From: Pacificitalea sp040119125
Lineage (GTDB): Bacteria > Pseudomonadota > Alphaproteobacteria > Rhodobacterales > Rhodobacteraceae
Assembly: GCA_040119125.1 (NCBI GenBank)
Contig: JBEDTR010000001.1
Location: forward strand, 248,001 to 312,000
Direction of reading: 5' to 3'
DNA length: 64,000 nucleotides
The position numbers and the translations under genes are program-made. Under the pieces are notes generated by a model. That model saw only the letters and a list, made by a program, of their open reading frames with translations. It was not told where the DNA came from and made no database searches. Numbering within the stretch: the first letter of the stretch is position 1; every line of letters starts with the position of its first letter. Shown here in pieces: positions 1-7,187 of this stretch.

Positions 1-18
1 CGATCCCAGCACCCACAT
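1..18 (-). CDS. 5' end of the next gene in the moxR-DUF58 operon (partial)
   Basis: Only the first six codons (MWVLGS) lie in the window. The ATG shares one base with the TGA of the DUF58 gene (TGATG), the usual sign of translational coupling. In many alphaproteobacteria the gene after moxR and the DUF58 gene codes for a DUF4159-family membrane protein, so that is the likely identity. This is inferred from gene order, not from the six residues. Confidence 0.5.
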
Positions 19-899
19 CAGCGCCCCCGTTCCAGCGCGGCATAGAGCCAGAGAAGTGCCGATTGCGCGGTGTGATCGGTGTGATGGACGGAATAGTGCC
101 AACCCGTGCGGCGGGTCAGCGTGTCGAGCAGATCCTTGCGCGCGGCCAAACGGTCAAGGTAGCGGCTGCGCAGATCACCGGCCTTCAGGGTTTCGTGCCG
201 GATGGTGCCGCCGATGCTTTCAAATATCGTGCGGCCATCATAGGGAAACGCCTCTTCCACCGGGTCGAGGATCTGTAACATCGCACCGCGCACGCCACGG
301 TCGGCGGCTTTGGCCATGGCCGCTTCGACCGGGGCCATATCGCCCATGAAATCCGACAGGAACACGCAGCGGCATCCGGGCGGTAGGCCACGGGTTTCAG
401 GCGCGCCATATTCCGGCGTTTCGCGGTCCGAGGTCAGCGCCTCTGCAATGCGGATCAGTTGCACGGGGCCAGAGCGCGGCGGCTGCCCGGTATGCGACAG
501 CCCGACACGTTCGCCGCCATCGACCAACAGCACCGACATGGCCAGCGCCAGCAGCCGCGCGCGATCAGATTTCAGCGCGCGATTCGCATCGCTGGTAAAC
601 GCCATGGATTGCGCGTCATCGACCCAGAGCATGACGCTCTGCGCTGCCTGCCATTCGCGTTCGCGCACGAAATGCGCGTCAGACCGGGCCGAGCGGCGCC
701 AATCGATCATCCGCGCCTCATCGCCCACGGTCATGGGGCGGTATTGCCAAAACTCATCGCCCGTGCCCGCGCGGCGGCGGCCATGGGCGCCCAGAACCAC
801 GGTCGCGGCCAGTTGCTGCGCATCGGCCAGAAGCGGCGGCAGGGATGAGGCCAGCCCCTCGGCGCGGGAGCGCAGATGGGCCGAGCTTTGCTGGATCAC
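18..899 (-). CDS. DUF58 domain-containing protein
   Basis: A 293-residue protein of the DUF58 family, found with MoxR AAA ATPases in putative chaperone or metal-insertion systems. The DUF58 signature GDEARMIDWRRSARSDAHFV is near residues 58-77, followed by a von Willebrand A-like part with VMLWVDDAQSMAF. The start is GTG, overlapping the moxR stop by four bases (GTGA), and the stop overlaps the next ATG, so three genes are coupled on the minus strand. No signal peptide is evident. The biochemical function of the family is not settled; a role in assembling or activating an enzyme with the MoxR partner is an inference from family context. Confidence 0.9.
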   Translation of the reverse strand: MIQQSSAHLRSRAEGLASSLPPLLADAQQLAATVVLGAHGRRRAGTGDEFWQYRPMTVGDEARMIDWRRSARSDAHFVREREWQAAQSVMLWVDDAQSMAFTSDANRALKSDRARLLALAMSVLLVDGGERVGLSHTGQPPRSGPVQLIRIAEALTSDRETPEYGAPETRGLPPGCRCVFLSDFMGDMAPVEAAMAKAADRGVRGAMLQILDPVEEAFPYDGRTIFESIGGTIRHETLKAGDLRSRYLDRLAARKDLLDTLTRRTGWHYSVHHTDHTAQSALLWLYAALERGR

Positions 900-1903
900 G
901 CCGCTGCCTCCCGCCGGGTGACCTGCGCGGCGGTGTCACGAATAATGGCGGCCAGATCCTCCCCCCGCGCGCGTGCGGCAAAGCTGAGCGCCATGCGGTG
1001 CAGCAGCACGGGCTCGGCCATAGCGACCACATCGTCGGCGGATGGGGCCAGCCGCCCGTCCAGCAGCGCGCGGGCGCGGGTCATCATCATCAGCGCTTGT
1101 GCCGCGCGGGGTCCGGGGCCCCAGCTGACATTCTGGCGCACGGCCTCCGGTGCGTCCGGGTCGCCGGGGCGACAGGCGCGCACCAGATCAAGGATCTGCT
1201 CCACGACCGCGTCCCCAACGGGCATTCGTCGCAGGGTGGTCTGCGCCTCCAGCAGTTCAGCGGCGGTAAAGACCGCGTGGCTTTCTTCCTCCGCGACACC
1301 AGTGGTGGCCAGCAGGATGTCACGCTCGGTCGCGCGGTCAGGGTAATCGACATTGATCTGCACCAAGAACCGGTCAAGCTGCGCTTCGGGCAGGGGGTAG
1401 GTGCCTTCCTGCTCGATCGGGTTCTGGGTGGCGAGCACATGGAATGGCTGGCCCAGCGGGCGATGCGCCCCGGCGATGGTGACTTCGCGTTCCTGCATCG
1501 CCTGTAGCAGCGCGGATTGCGTGCGTGGCGAGGCGCGGTTGATCTCATCGGCCAGCAGCAGCTGACAGAAAATCGGCCCTTCGATGAAGCGGAACGCGCG
1601 CGCCCCGTCATCAGTCGTATCCAGCACTTCCGAGCCGAGGATATCGGCAGGCATCAGATCGGGCGTGAACTGAATACGGTTGCCCGACAGCCCCATCACC
1701 GTGGACAATGCATCCACCAGCCGCGTTTTGCCCAGCCCCGGCAAACCGATCAGCAGGCCATGGCCGCCACAGATCAGGGCCGACAGGGTCAGATCGACGA
1801 CCTGTTCCTGCCCGATGAAGCGTTTGGTGATGGACGCCTTGGCGGCGGCGAGTTTCTCGCCCAGCACTTCGATACGGGTGACGAGTTCTGCGCTATCGGG
1901 CAT
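896..1903 (-). CDS. MoxR family AAA+ ATPase
   Basis: A 335-residue MoxR-type AAA+ ATPase (AAA_3 plus lid domain), the usual chaperone-like partner of the DUF58 protein encoded next. Walker A GLPGLGKT is near residues 53-60, Walker B LLADEINRA near 115-123, and the sensor segment ATQNPIEQEGTYPLPEAQLD lies downstream. I chose the ATG giving MPDSAELV because homologous MoxR proteins begin about 40 residues before the Walker A loop; longer in-frame extensions run into the divergent DUF1285 gene. It heads a minus-strand operon with DUF58 and a further gene beyond the window edge. Confidence 0.92.
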   Translation of the reverse strand: MPDSAELVTRIEVLGEKLAAAKASITKRFIGQEQVVDLTLSALICGGHGLLIGLPGLGKTRLVDALSTVMGLSGNRIQFTPDLMPADILGSEVLDTTDDGARAFRFIEGPIFCQLLLADEINRASPRTQSALLQAMQEREVTIAGAHRPLGQPFHVLATQNPIEQEGTYPLPEAQLDRFLVQINVDYPDRATERDILLATTGVAEEESHAVFTAAELLEAQTTLRRMPVGDAVVEQILDLVRACRPGDPDAPEAVRQNVSWGPGPRAAQALMMMTRARALLDGRLAPSADDVVAMAEPVLLHRMALSFAARARGEDLAAIIRDTAAQVTRREAAA

Positions 1904-1989
1904 GACGGGGAGACCTTTCGCGTTATCTGTGACCAAGACTAAAGAAAGTCCCGGCAATTGCAGCATACGCCAAGGAAGAGAAGGGACAA

Positions 1990-2586
1990 ATGATCGTGAC
2001 ACCAGACGCTGATTCATTAGCCGCGCATGCGCGTGCCGCCGCGAAACGCGGCATTCCGCCGGTCGAGAGCTGGGATCCGCCATATTGCGGCGATCTCGAC
2101 ATGCGCATCCGGCGCGACGGGACGTGGTTTTACAATGGCACGCCGATTGGCAGGCCGGAATTGGTGCGGCTGTTCTCGTCAATCCTGCGGCGCGACGGCG
2201 ATGATTATTTCCTTGTCACGCCGGTGGAAAAGGTCGGCATCACGGTCGAAGACGCGCCATTCGTGGCTGTCGATTTTCAGGTGGATGCGCCGGGTGCGAG
2301 CCAGGTGCTGGAGTTCACCACCCATGTTGGCGACACCGTCGCCGCCGGGCCTGAGCATCCGATCCGTGTGGAACGCGACCCCGATACCGGCGAGCCTGCG
2401 CCCTATGTCCACGTCCGTGCGCGTTTGGAAGCGCTCATCGACCGCAAAAGCTTCTACCGGTTGGTGGATTTGGGCGTGCGGGCGCAGCATGACGGCGCCG
2501 AATGGTTCGGGCTGCGCTCGGGCGGGGTGTTTTTCCCGATGATTCCTGCGGAGGATCTTCCGCAGGACGAGCGCGCAGACCCGTGA
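1990..2586 (+). CDS. DUF1285 domain-containing protein
   Basis: A 198-residue protein matching the DUF1285 family of small cytosolic proteins. Recognisable blocks are PPVESWDPPYCGDLDMRI, GTWFYNGTPIGRPELVRLFS and DDYFLVTPVEKVGI. An AAGGAAGAGAAGGG purine tract sits just before the ATG. The gene is divergent from moxR, with 86 bp between the two starts that must hold both promoters. No catalytic motif is apparent and the family's function is unknown. Confidence 0.88.
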   Translation: MIVTPDADSLAAHARAAAKRGIPPVESWDPPYCGDLDMRIRRDGTWFYNGTPIGRPELVRLFSSILRRDGDDYFLVTPVEKVGITVEDAPFVAVDFQVDAPGASQVLEFTTHVGDTVAAGPEHPIRVERDPDTGEPAPYVHVRARLEALIDRKSFYRLVDLGVRAQHDGAEWFGLRSGGVFFPMIPAEDLPQDERADP

Positions 2587-2621
2587 GGGACCAATCGGAT
2601 GGGCGCGCAAATAGGGGTAAG

Positions 2622-2718
2622 GTGAGAGGCTGACAACGACCCAAGCGGGGCTCGTTACGGCTGCTTCCTTCCGGACCTGACCGGGTTGGCGAGGTGCTCG
2701 CCCGCGCCAACCTCTCAA
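2622..2718 (-). ncRNA. ffs: 4.5S signal recognition particle RNA (small bacterial SRP RNA)
   Basis: Read on the minus strand, the segment holds the near-invariant SRP domain IV loop GGTCAGGTCCGGAAGGAAGC, embedded in a long imperfect hairpin. The ends pair GAGAGG (plus 2711-2716 complement) with CCTCTC (plus 2624-2629 complement), giving a roughly 97-nt molecule of the short type usual in alphaproteobacteria. It binds Ffh and targets membrane and Sec-exported proteins. A good promoter lies just upstream. End positions are good to a few bases. Confidence 0.93.
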
Positions 2719-2723
2719 GCCGG

Positions 2724-2752
2724 TAAGTAGGAAATCTGTCGCCGGATGACAA
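2724..2752 (-). promoter_or_regulatory. Predicted housekeeping promoter of the SRP RNA gene
   Basis: On the minus strand, a -35 box TTGTCA (plus 2747-2752) is followed after exactly 17 bp by a -10 box TACTTA (plus 2724-2729). Transcription would start near 2717, which agrees with the predicted 5' end of the SRP RNA. Confidence 0.6.
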
Positions 2753-2979
2753 GGGGGCGCGCAGAGATGGATGATTTGCCCGCTGCCTGCACGGCAGGCG
2801 CCTGAGGCACAGATGCCTCGCAACGCAGCCCTCCCGGCAATACTGCGAAAACGTGAACAGTCTGTTGCCATGTTTTTTGGCAGACGCCGCTTTCCCTTGC
2901 GTAGTTGCGTCGTATTTTAGCTATAATATCGTGTTTTACCCGGCGGTATGCGGATCTGTCCCATGCAAGGTGCCCTATT

Positions 2980-3921
2980 ATGACCACAGCCTCCACTTCG
3001 ACGACGTACAATGCTGCGACCGGTTATCTGCAATATGACGGCCCGTTGCGATTTCATCCCGATAGTGAGTTGGGCGATTTCACACTGACCTTCGACGACA
3101 GCGATCTGTCGCAGGCTGACACTGTCAGCCTTGACGGGGGTGCGACCTATTCCGACTTCGAGGTAATTTCGAGTGGGTCCACCTCGGCCAAAAGCAACAA
3201 TAATTTCTACAAGAACTTCGACGAATTCTCCGCAGGTGAGCCGCCCTATTATGTGGTGATCGCTGTGGGCGATCAGCAGTATATCCTGTTTCCCGACGAT
3301 CCGGACGCGGAGGGCGATCTCGACGGGAACGTCCAGCTGGATGAAGGGGAGCCGATCTGCTTTGTCGCGGGCACGCTGATCTTGACCGCGCAGGGCGAGC
3401 GTCCAATCGAGACGCTGGTGCCGGGTGACATGGTCGTCACCCGCGATCACGGGCTGGCGCCGTTGCGATGGATCGGAACGCGACGGATGGCTGTGACCCC
3501 GGCGATCGCCCCAATTCGCATCACCGCCGGGGCGCTCGGTCCGAATATGCCGGAGCGTGATCTGTGTGTGTCGCCGCAGCACCGTGTGTTGGTGCGTGGT
3601 GCACGCGCCGAGATGCTGTTTGGCGCATCGGAGGTGCTGGTGGCGGCGCGGCATCTTGTCGACGACGCCCGCGTTCTGCGCGACACGGCCGCACAGCAGG
3701 TGACCTATGTGCACCTGATGTTCGACGCGCATGAGGTCATCTACACCGAGGGCCTGCAAAGCGAGAGCCTGCAAGCCGGCCCGGTGGGATTGGCCTCGCT
3801 GGAGCCTGCGCAGCGGGCCGAGGTGCTGGCCATTTTTCCCGAACTGGAGATGCAGCCCGGCACCCGACCTGCCGCACGGCCTGAATTGAAACGGCGCGAG
3901 GCGGCGTTGCTGGTGCGCTAA
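2980..3921 (+). CDS. Hint-domain (Hedgehog/intein-type) protein
   Basis: A 313-residue protein with a C-terminal Hint_2-type domain of the kind abundant in Rhodobacterales exported proteins. The domain begins at Cys127 in CFVAGTLILTAQGERPIETL and continues with PGDMVVTRDHGLAPLRWIG and a later block CVSPQHRVLVRG. The N-terminal about 120 residues are acidic, rich in Asp, Ser and Thr, and match no family I recognise. There is no classical signal peptide, which fits type I (RTX-like) secretion but is not shown. I chose the ATG giving MTTASTS because AAGG lies about 9 bp upstream and the longer ORF adds an unrelated basic stretch. Whether the domain self-processes is unknown. Confidence 0.8.
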   Translation: MTTASTSTTYNAATGYLQYDGPLRFHPDSELGDFTLTFDDSDLSQADTVSLDGGATYSDFEVISSGSTSAKSNNNFYKNFDEFSAGEPPYYVVIAVGDQQYILFPDDPDAEGDLDGNVQLDEGEPICFVAGTLILTAQGERPIETLVPGDMVVTRDHGLAPLRWIGTRRMAVTPAIAPIRITAGALGPNMPERDLCVSPQHRVLVRGARAEMLFGASEVLVAARHLVDDARVLRDTAAQQVTYVHLMFDAHEVIYTEGLQSESLQAGPVGLASLEPAQRAEVLAIFPELEMQPGTRPAARPELKRREAALLVR

Positions 3922-3944
3922 GCGCAGGCCGGGTCAGGCGCCGA

Positions 3945-4289
3945 TCAGATCAGGGGATCGGCGCACCAGATCCGGGTGAAGGCGCCGGTGCATTCTGTCT
4001 CGCGGCCCAATCCGCGCACGCGGAACTGGGTCCAGAAAAGCTGTTCGTTCACGCTCACATCGACCGCCTCCCGCGCCAGCGCGGCGCAATCGCCGGGGCG
4101 CAGCTTGCACCCCATCAGGGCGGCAGTCTTCAGCGCGCTATCCTCACCGTTATCCAACTGCGCGGCGGCGGCACGTTGCTGCACCGCCTCGGTCAGGAAG
4201 GCATCGAAATCGGCGGCGTCCGGTTTGGTGAATAGGGCGGCGATCCCGCCGATAATGGCGATGGTCACCAACAGCTTGATGAGGCGCAT
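3945..4289 (-). CDS. Small exported or membrane-anchored protein, DUF4359-like
   Basis: A 114-residue protein with one N-terminal hydrophobic helix (LIKLLVTIAIIGGIAALF) that can act as a signal anchor, then a short soluble domain. The post-helix motif TKPDAADFDAFL resembles the TNPS..D(Y/F)..FL pattern of DUF4359 proteins. Four cysteines (two close together in GCKLRPGDC, two in ECTGAFTRIWC) could form disulfides outside the cytoplasm. It lies 22 bp after the ABC permease gene on the same strand and may be co-transcribed. Family assignment is tentative. Confidence 0.65.
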   Translation of the reverse strand: MRLIKLLVTIAIIGGIAALFTKPDAADFDAFLTEAVQQRAAAAQLDNGEDSALKTAALMGCKLRPGDCAALAREAVDVSVNEQLFWTQFRVRGLGRETECTGAFTRIWCADPLI

Positions 4290-4311
4290 GGAAACTCCTG
4301 TGCAGGTTCGC

Positions 4312-5082
4312 TCAGGAACTAGGACGTTCCGCCCATCCGGCGAAGATCTTTTCCAGCGCGACGACCGCGTAATAGAGAACGATCCCCAGAAACGCCAAGG
4401 CGATCAGCACGGCGAACATCAGCGGGTAGTCCGAATTGGTCTGCCCTGACAGGAACAGCGCGCCAAGCCCGCGCCCGTGCGGGGACACGATCTCCACCAG
4501 ATTGGTGCCGATGAAGGCCAGTGTCACGGAGACCTTTAAAGCGCCGAAGAATTCCGGCAGCGTCTTGGGCAGGGCGATCTTGCGGAAAATCGTCACCCGC
4601 GACGCGCCGAGGGATCGCAGGATGTCGCGGTATTCCGGCTCCAGCGTCGACAGGCCGATGCCCACCGACACCGCGATTGGAAAGAACGAGATCAGGAACG
4701 CCATCAGCACGGTGTTAAAATCGTGCTGACCGATGAAGATCAGCGCGATCACCGGCACCAGTGTCGCCTTGGGGACCGCGTTGAACCCGACCAGAAGCGG
4801 GTAGAGCGCATCGCGCATCAGCCGCGAAAACCCCATAATCATCCCCAGCCCGGTGCCCGCGACGACGGCGATCAGCAGCCCGGCGACGGTGCGCCACAAG
4901 GTTTGCCACGCGCCGGTCAGGAACAATTCGCGGTACCGCCAGAAGGCAGGCGGCAGGTCCGATGGCGAGGCCATTTTGTAGTTCGGCCAGCCATTGACCC
5001 AGACCAGCGCTTCCCATGCCAGCAGGAACACGATGATGGCGGCGATGGGCACGCCGATCTGCTGCAACTTGTTCGATTTCAT
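4312..5082 (-). CDS. ABC transporter permease (nitrate/sulfonate/NMT1 type)
   Basis: A 256-residue inner-membrane permease of the BPD_transp_1 family with about six hydrophobic segments. The EAA loop that contacts the ATPase is visible as LGASRVTIFRKIALPKTLPE near residues 157-176. The start overlaps the ATPase stop by four bases (ATGA). With the ATPase and the periplasmic protein upstream it forms a complete importer of the SsuBCA/TauABC/ThiXYZ class. The substrate cannot be read from the sequence. Confidence 0.9.
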   Translation of the reverse strand: MKSNKLQQIGVPIAAIIVFLLAWEALVWVNGWPNYKMASPSDLPPAFWRYRELFLTGAWQTLWRTVAGLLIAVVAGTGLGMIMGFSRLMRDALYPLLVGFNAVPKATLVPVIALIFIGQHDFNTVLMAFLISFFPIAVSVGIGLSTLEPEYRDILRSLGASRVTIFRKIALPKTLPEFFGALKVSVTLAFIGTNLVEIVSPHGRGLGALFLSGQTNSDYPLMFAVLIALAFLGIVLYYAVVALEKIFAGWAERPSS

Positions 5083-5870
5083 GCCGCATGCTCCGGCGCG
5101 CGGCCTTGGGCGACCTGAATCTGGTGGCGCAGGGTGGCCAGCATGTCTGCCGCCTCAGGGGTGTAAAGACTGTCGAGCGTGCGATCCTCGGGCAGGGTCA
5201 CGTCGAGGATGTATTGCGTGCGCGCGGGGCGCCCCGATAAAACGATGACCTGATCGCCCAGGAATACGCTTTCGCGCAGGTCATGGGTGATCAGCACGCA
5301 GGTAAACCGCTCCTGCCGGCGCAACTCGCGCATGGTTTGCCACAGATCTTCGCGGGTGAAGGCATCCAGTGCGCCGAAGGGCTCATCCATAATCAGCACG
5401 TCAGGCTTGTGCACGATTGCCCGGCAGAGCGAGGCGCGCTGTCGCATGCCGCCGGACAATTCGGAGGGGCGCTTATCTTCGAACCCCTTCAGCCCGACGA
5501 GGTCCAGCAGCTCCATCGCGCGGTCGATCCGGTCGCGGCGGGACATGCGCGGCGCGACGATTTCCAGCGGCAAAATCACATTATGCAGGATGCTGCGCCA
5601 TTCCAGCAGCACCGGGTTCTGAAACGCCATGCCGACGGTGTTTCGGGGGGATTTCACACGCTCGCCATGTAGCCAGACCTCGCCCACGTCGGGGGTCATC
5701 AGGCCCGCGACCAGCCGCGTCAGGGTGGATTTGCCACAGCCCGAGGGCCCCACCACGGCGCAGAATTCGCCCTGCGGCACTGAGATGTTGAGCCCGTCGA
5801 GCACCGGCAGCGGTCCGGCCTCGGTGCGATAGGCGTGGGTCACGCCCTTGATGTCGATAAGGTTGTCCAT
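5079..5870 (-). CDS. ABC transporter ATP-binding protein (nitrate/sulfonate/NMT1 type)
   Basis: A 263-residue ATPase that energises the NMT1-type importer. Walker A GPSGCGKST is near residues 42-50, the signature LSGGMRQRASL near 138-148 and Walker B VLIMDEPFGALD near 158-169, followed by the switch His in LITHDLRES. The next gene starts inside its stop codon. The solute-binding protein gene ends 69 bp upstream, so the three form one operon in the order binding protein, ATPase, permease. Confidence 0.92.
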   Translation of the reverse strand: MDNLIDIKGVTHAYRTEAGPLPVLDGLNISVPQGEFCAVVGPSGCGKSTLTRLVAGLMTPDVGEVWLHGERVKSPRNTVGMAFQNPVLLEWRSILHNVILPLEIVAPRMSRRDRIDRAMELLDLVGLKGFEDKRPSELSGGMRQRASLCRAIVHKPDVLIMDEPFGALDAFTREDLWQTMRELRRQERFTCVLITHDLRESVFLGDQVIVLSGRPARTQYILDVTLPEDRTLDSLYTPEAADMLATLRHQIQVAQGRAPEHAA

Positions 5871-5939
5871 GATCCCCGCAGCAGTTGGGACCGGGCGGAA
5901 CTGGCCCGCCCGGCCCGGATTTCGGTCAATGCGCCGTTT

Positions 5940-6950
5940 TTACTGCAACATCCGCGCGCCTGCCGGGGGCAGATAGCTGTCATCGAACAAAGCAGCCGCA
6001 TCAGGAGCATTCTGGAATTCGTAGACCGATTTGGTCTGTTCCAGCCCGCTTTCCATACGCGCGGCGTCGATGCCGCCGAGGCCGTTTTCCTTCACGAAAT
6101 CGGTCAGCACATTGTCGTCGATGGCCAGTTGCAGGCGGCGCGTTTCCAGTGCCGCATCGGCGGCGGGGTTACGCTCCAGCAGCAGATCAACCGCTGCTTC
6201 AGGATCTGCGATCGCATCGGTCCAGCCTTTGGCAATGGCGCTGAGGAAGCCAGTCACCGCCTCCGGGTTGGCCTCGGCGAAGTTGGTATTCACGATGATC
6301 GCGTTGCCGTAGAGGTCGACGCCGTAATCCGCCATCAGCAGGACCGAGATATCGTCGGGCGCCACGCCCAGACGTTCAAGGTTCAGCACGGATGAAAACG
6401 AGAACCCGGTGACAGAGGCGACCTTGCCCTCTGCCAGCATCGGCTCACGGGTGGGGAAACCGACGGGTTCGACCTCGATCTCGTCCATGTTCAGGTCGTT
6501 CTCGGCGGCAAAGATCGGAAACTGCGCCCATGCGCCATCGGGCGGCGGCGCGCCCAGAACCTTGCCCGGCAGATCGGCGGGGGTCTCAACGCCCAGCGAC
6601 TTGCGGCCCACCACGGCGAAGGGCGGCTTGTCGTAGATCATCATCACCGCCGTGACCGGGGCCTCGGGGTTCTGGTCGAGGAAACGGATCACCGAATTGA
6701 TATCGGCAAAACCCACCGGGAACGCGCCGGTCGCGACCTTCGGGATCGCGTCAAGCGAACCCGCACCTTCGGAAATCTCAACCGCCAGCCCGGCATCGGC
6801 GAAGTAGCCTTTGTCCACAGCCACGAAATAAGGCGCTGCCGGGCCCTCGAACTTCCAGTCGAGTGCGAAGGGCATGTCGATATCCTGCGCCAATGCCGGG
6901 ACGGCAAAGGCCACGGTCGCGCCAAGGGTGGCGAGTGTCCGCATGAGCAT
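5940..6950 (-). CDS. ABC transporter substrate-binding protein (NMT1/SsuA-like)
   Basis: A 336-residue periplasmic binding protein with a Sec signal peptide (about residues 1-21, ending in VPALAQD) and the NMT1-family opening ALDWKFEGPAAPYFVAVDKG. AGGAGG lies 10 bp before the chosen ATG (MLMRTLAT); a second ATG two codons later is possible. Binding proteins of this family serve taurine, alkanesulfonates, nitrate, or thiamine-pyrimidine precursors. I see no TPP riboswitch upstream and no thiamine gene nearby, so the substrate stays open. First gene of the importer operon. Confidence 0.88.
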   Translation of the reverse strand: MLMRTLATLGATVAFAVPALAQDIDMPFALDWKFEGPAAPYFVAVDKGYFADAGLAVEISEGAGSLDAIPKVATGAFPVGFADINSVIRFLDQNPEAPVTAVMMIYDKPPFAVVGRKSLGVETPADLPGKVLGAPPPDGAWAQFPIFAAENDLNMDEIEVEPVGFPTREPMLAEGKVASVTGFSFSSVLNLERLGVAPDDISVLLMADYGVDLYGNAIIVNTNFAEANPEAVTGFLSAIAKGWTDAIADPEAAVDLLLERNPAADAALETRRLQLAIDDNVLTDFVKENGLGGIDAARMESGLEQTKSVYEFQNAPDAAALFDDSYLPPAGARMLQ

Positions 6951-7132
6951 GATGGGAAACCTCCTATTGGTCCTGTCGTCGCGATTTCGCGCGCTCCGGG
7001 CCGCAGAGACAAGATCGCGTCGAAGACGCCGGCCTCCCGTCCGGAGCTTCATTCTGCAAGCTGCCTGTTAATTGTGCAAACTGTCTTTGCTTTGGGCGGT
7101 GCGTTAATTGCCCTGCGCGGGCCCAAAATACG

Positions 7133-7161
7133 AAAAGGGCGGCGCAGATATCGCGCCGCCC
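7133..7161 (-). terminator. Rho-independent terminator after cpdB
   Basis: On the minus strand, GGGCGGCGC (plus 7153-7161 complement) pairs with GCGCCGCCC (plus 7137-7145 complement), nine GC-rich pairs around a 7-nt loop, followed by TTTT. It lies 26 bp after the cpdB stop. Confidence 0.8.
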
Positions 7162-7187
7162 CTCAAGCCCCGCGCGGGAGCGGCCCG

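Noticed and set aside
2980..3921. Intein inserted in a host protein
   Set aside because: The domain begins with Cys as inteins do, but no C-terminal His-Asn/extein junction or host protein is present; it fits the Hint_2 family of Rhodobacterales.
6951..7132. TPP riboswitch before the NMT1-type binding protein
   Set aside because: I looked for the conserved THI-box elements upstream of the gene and saw none.
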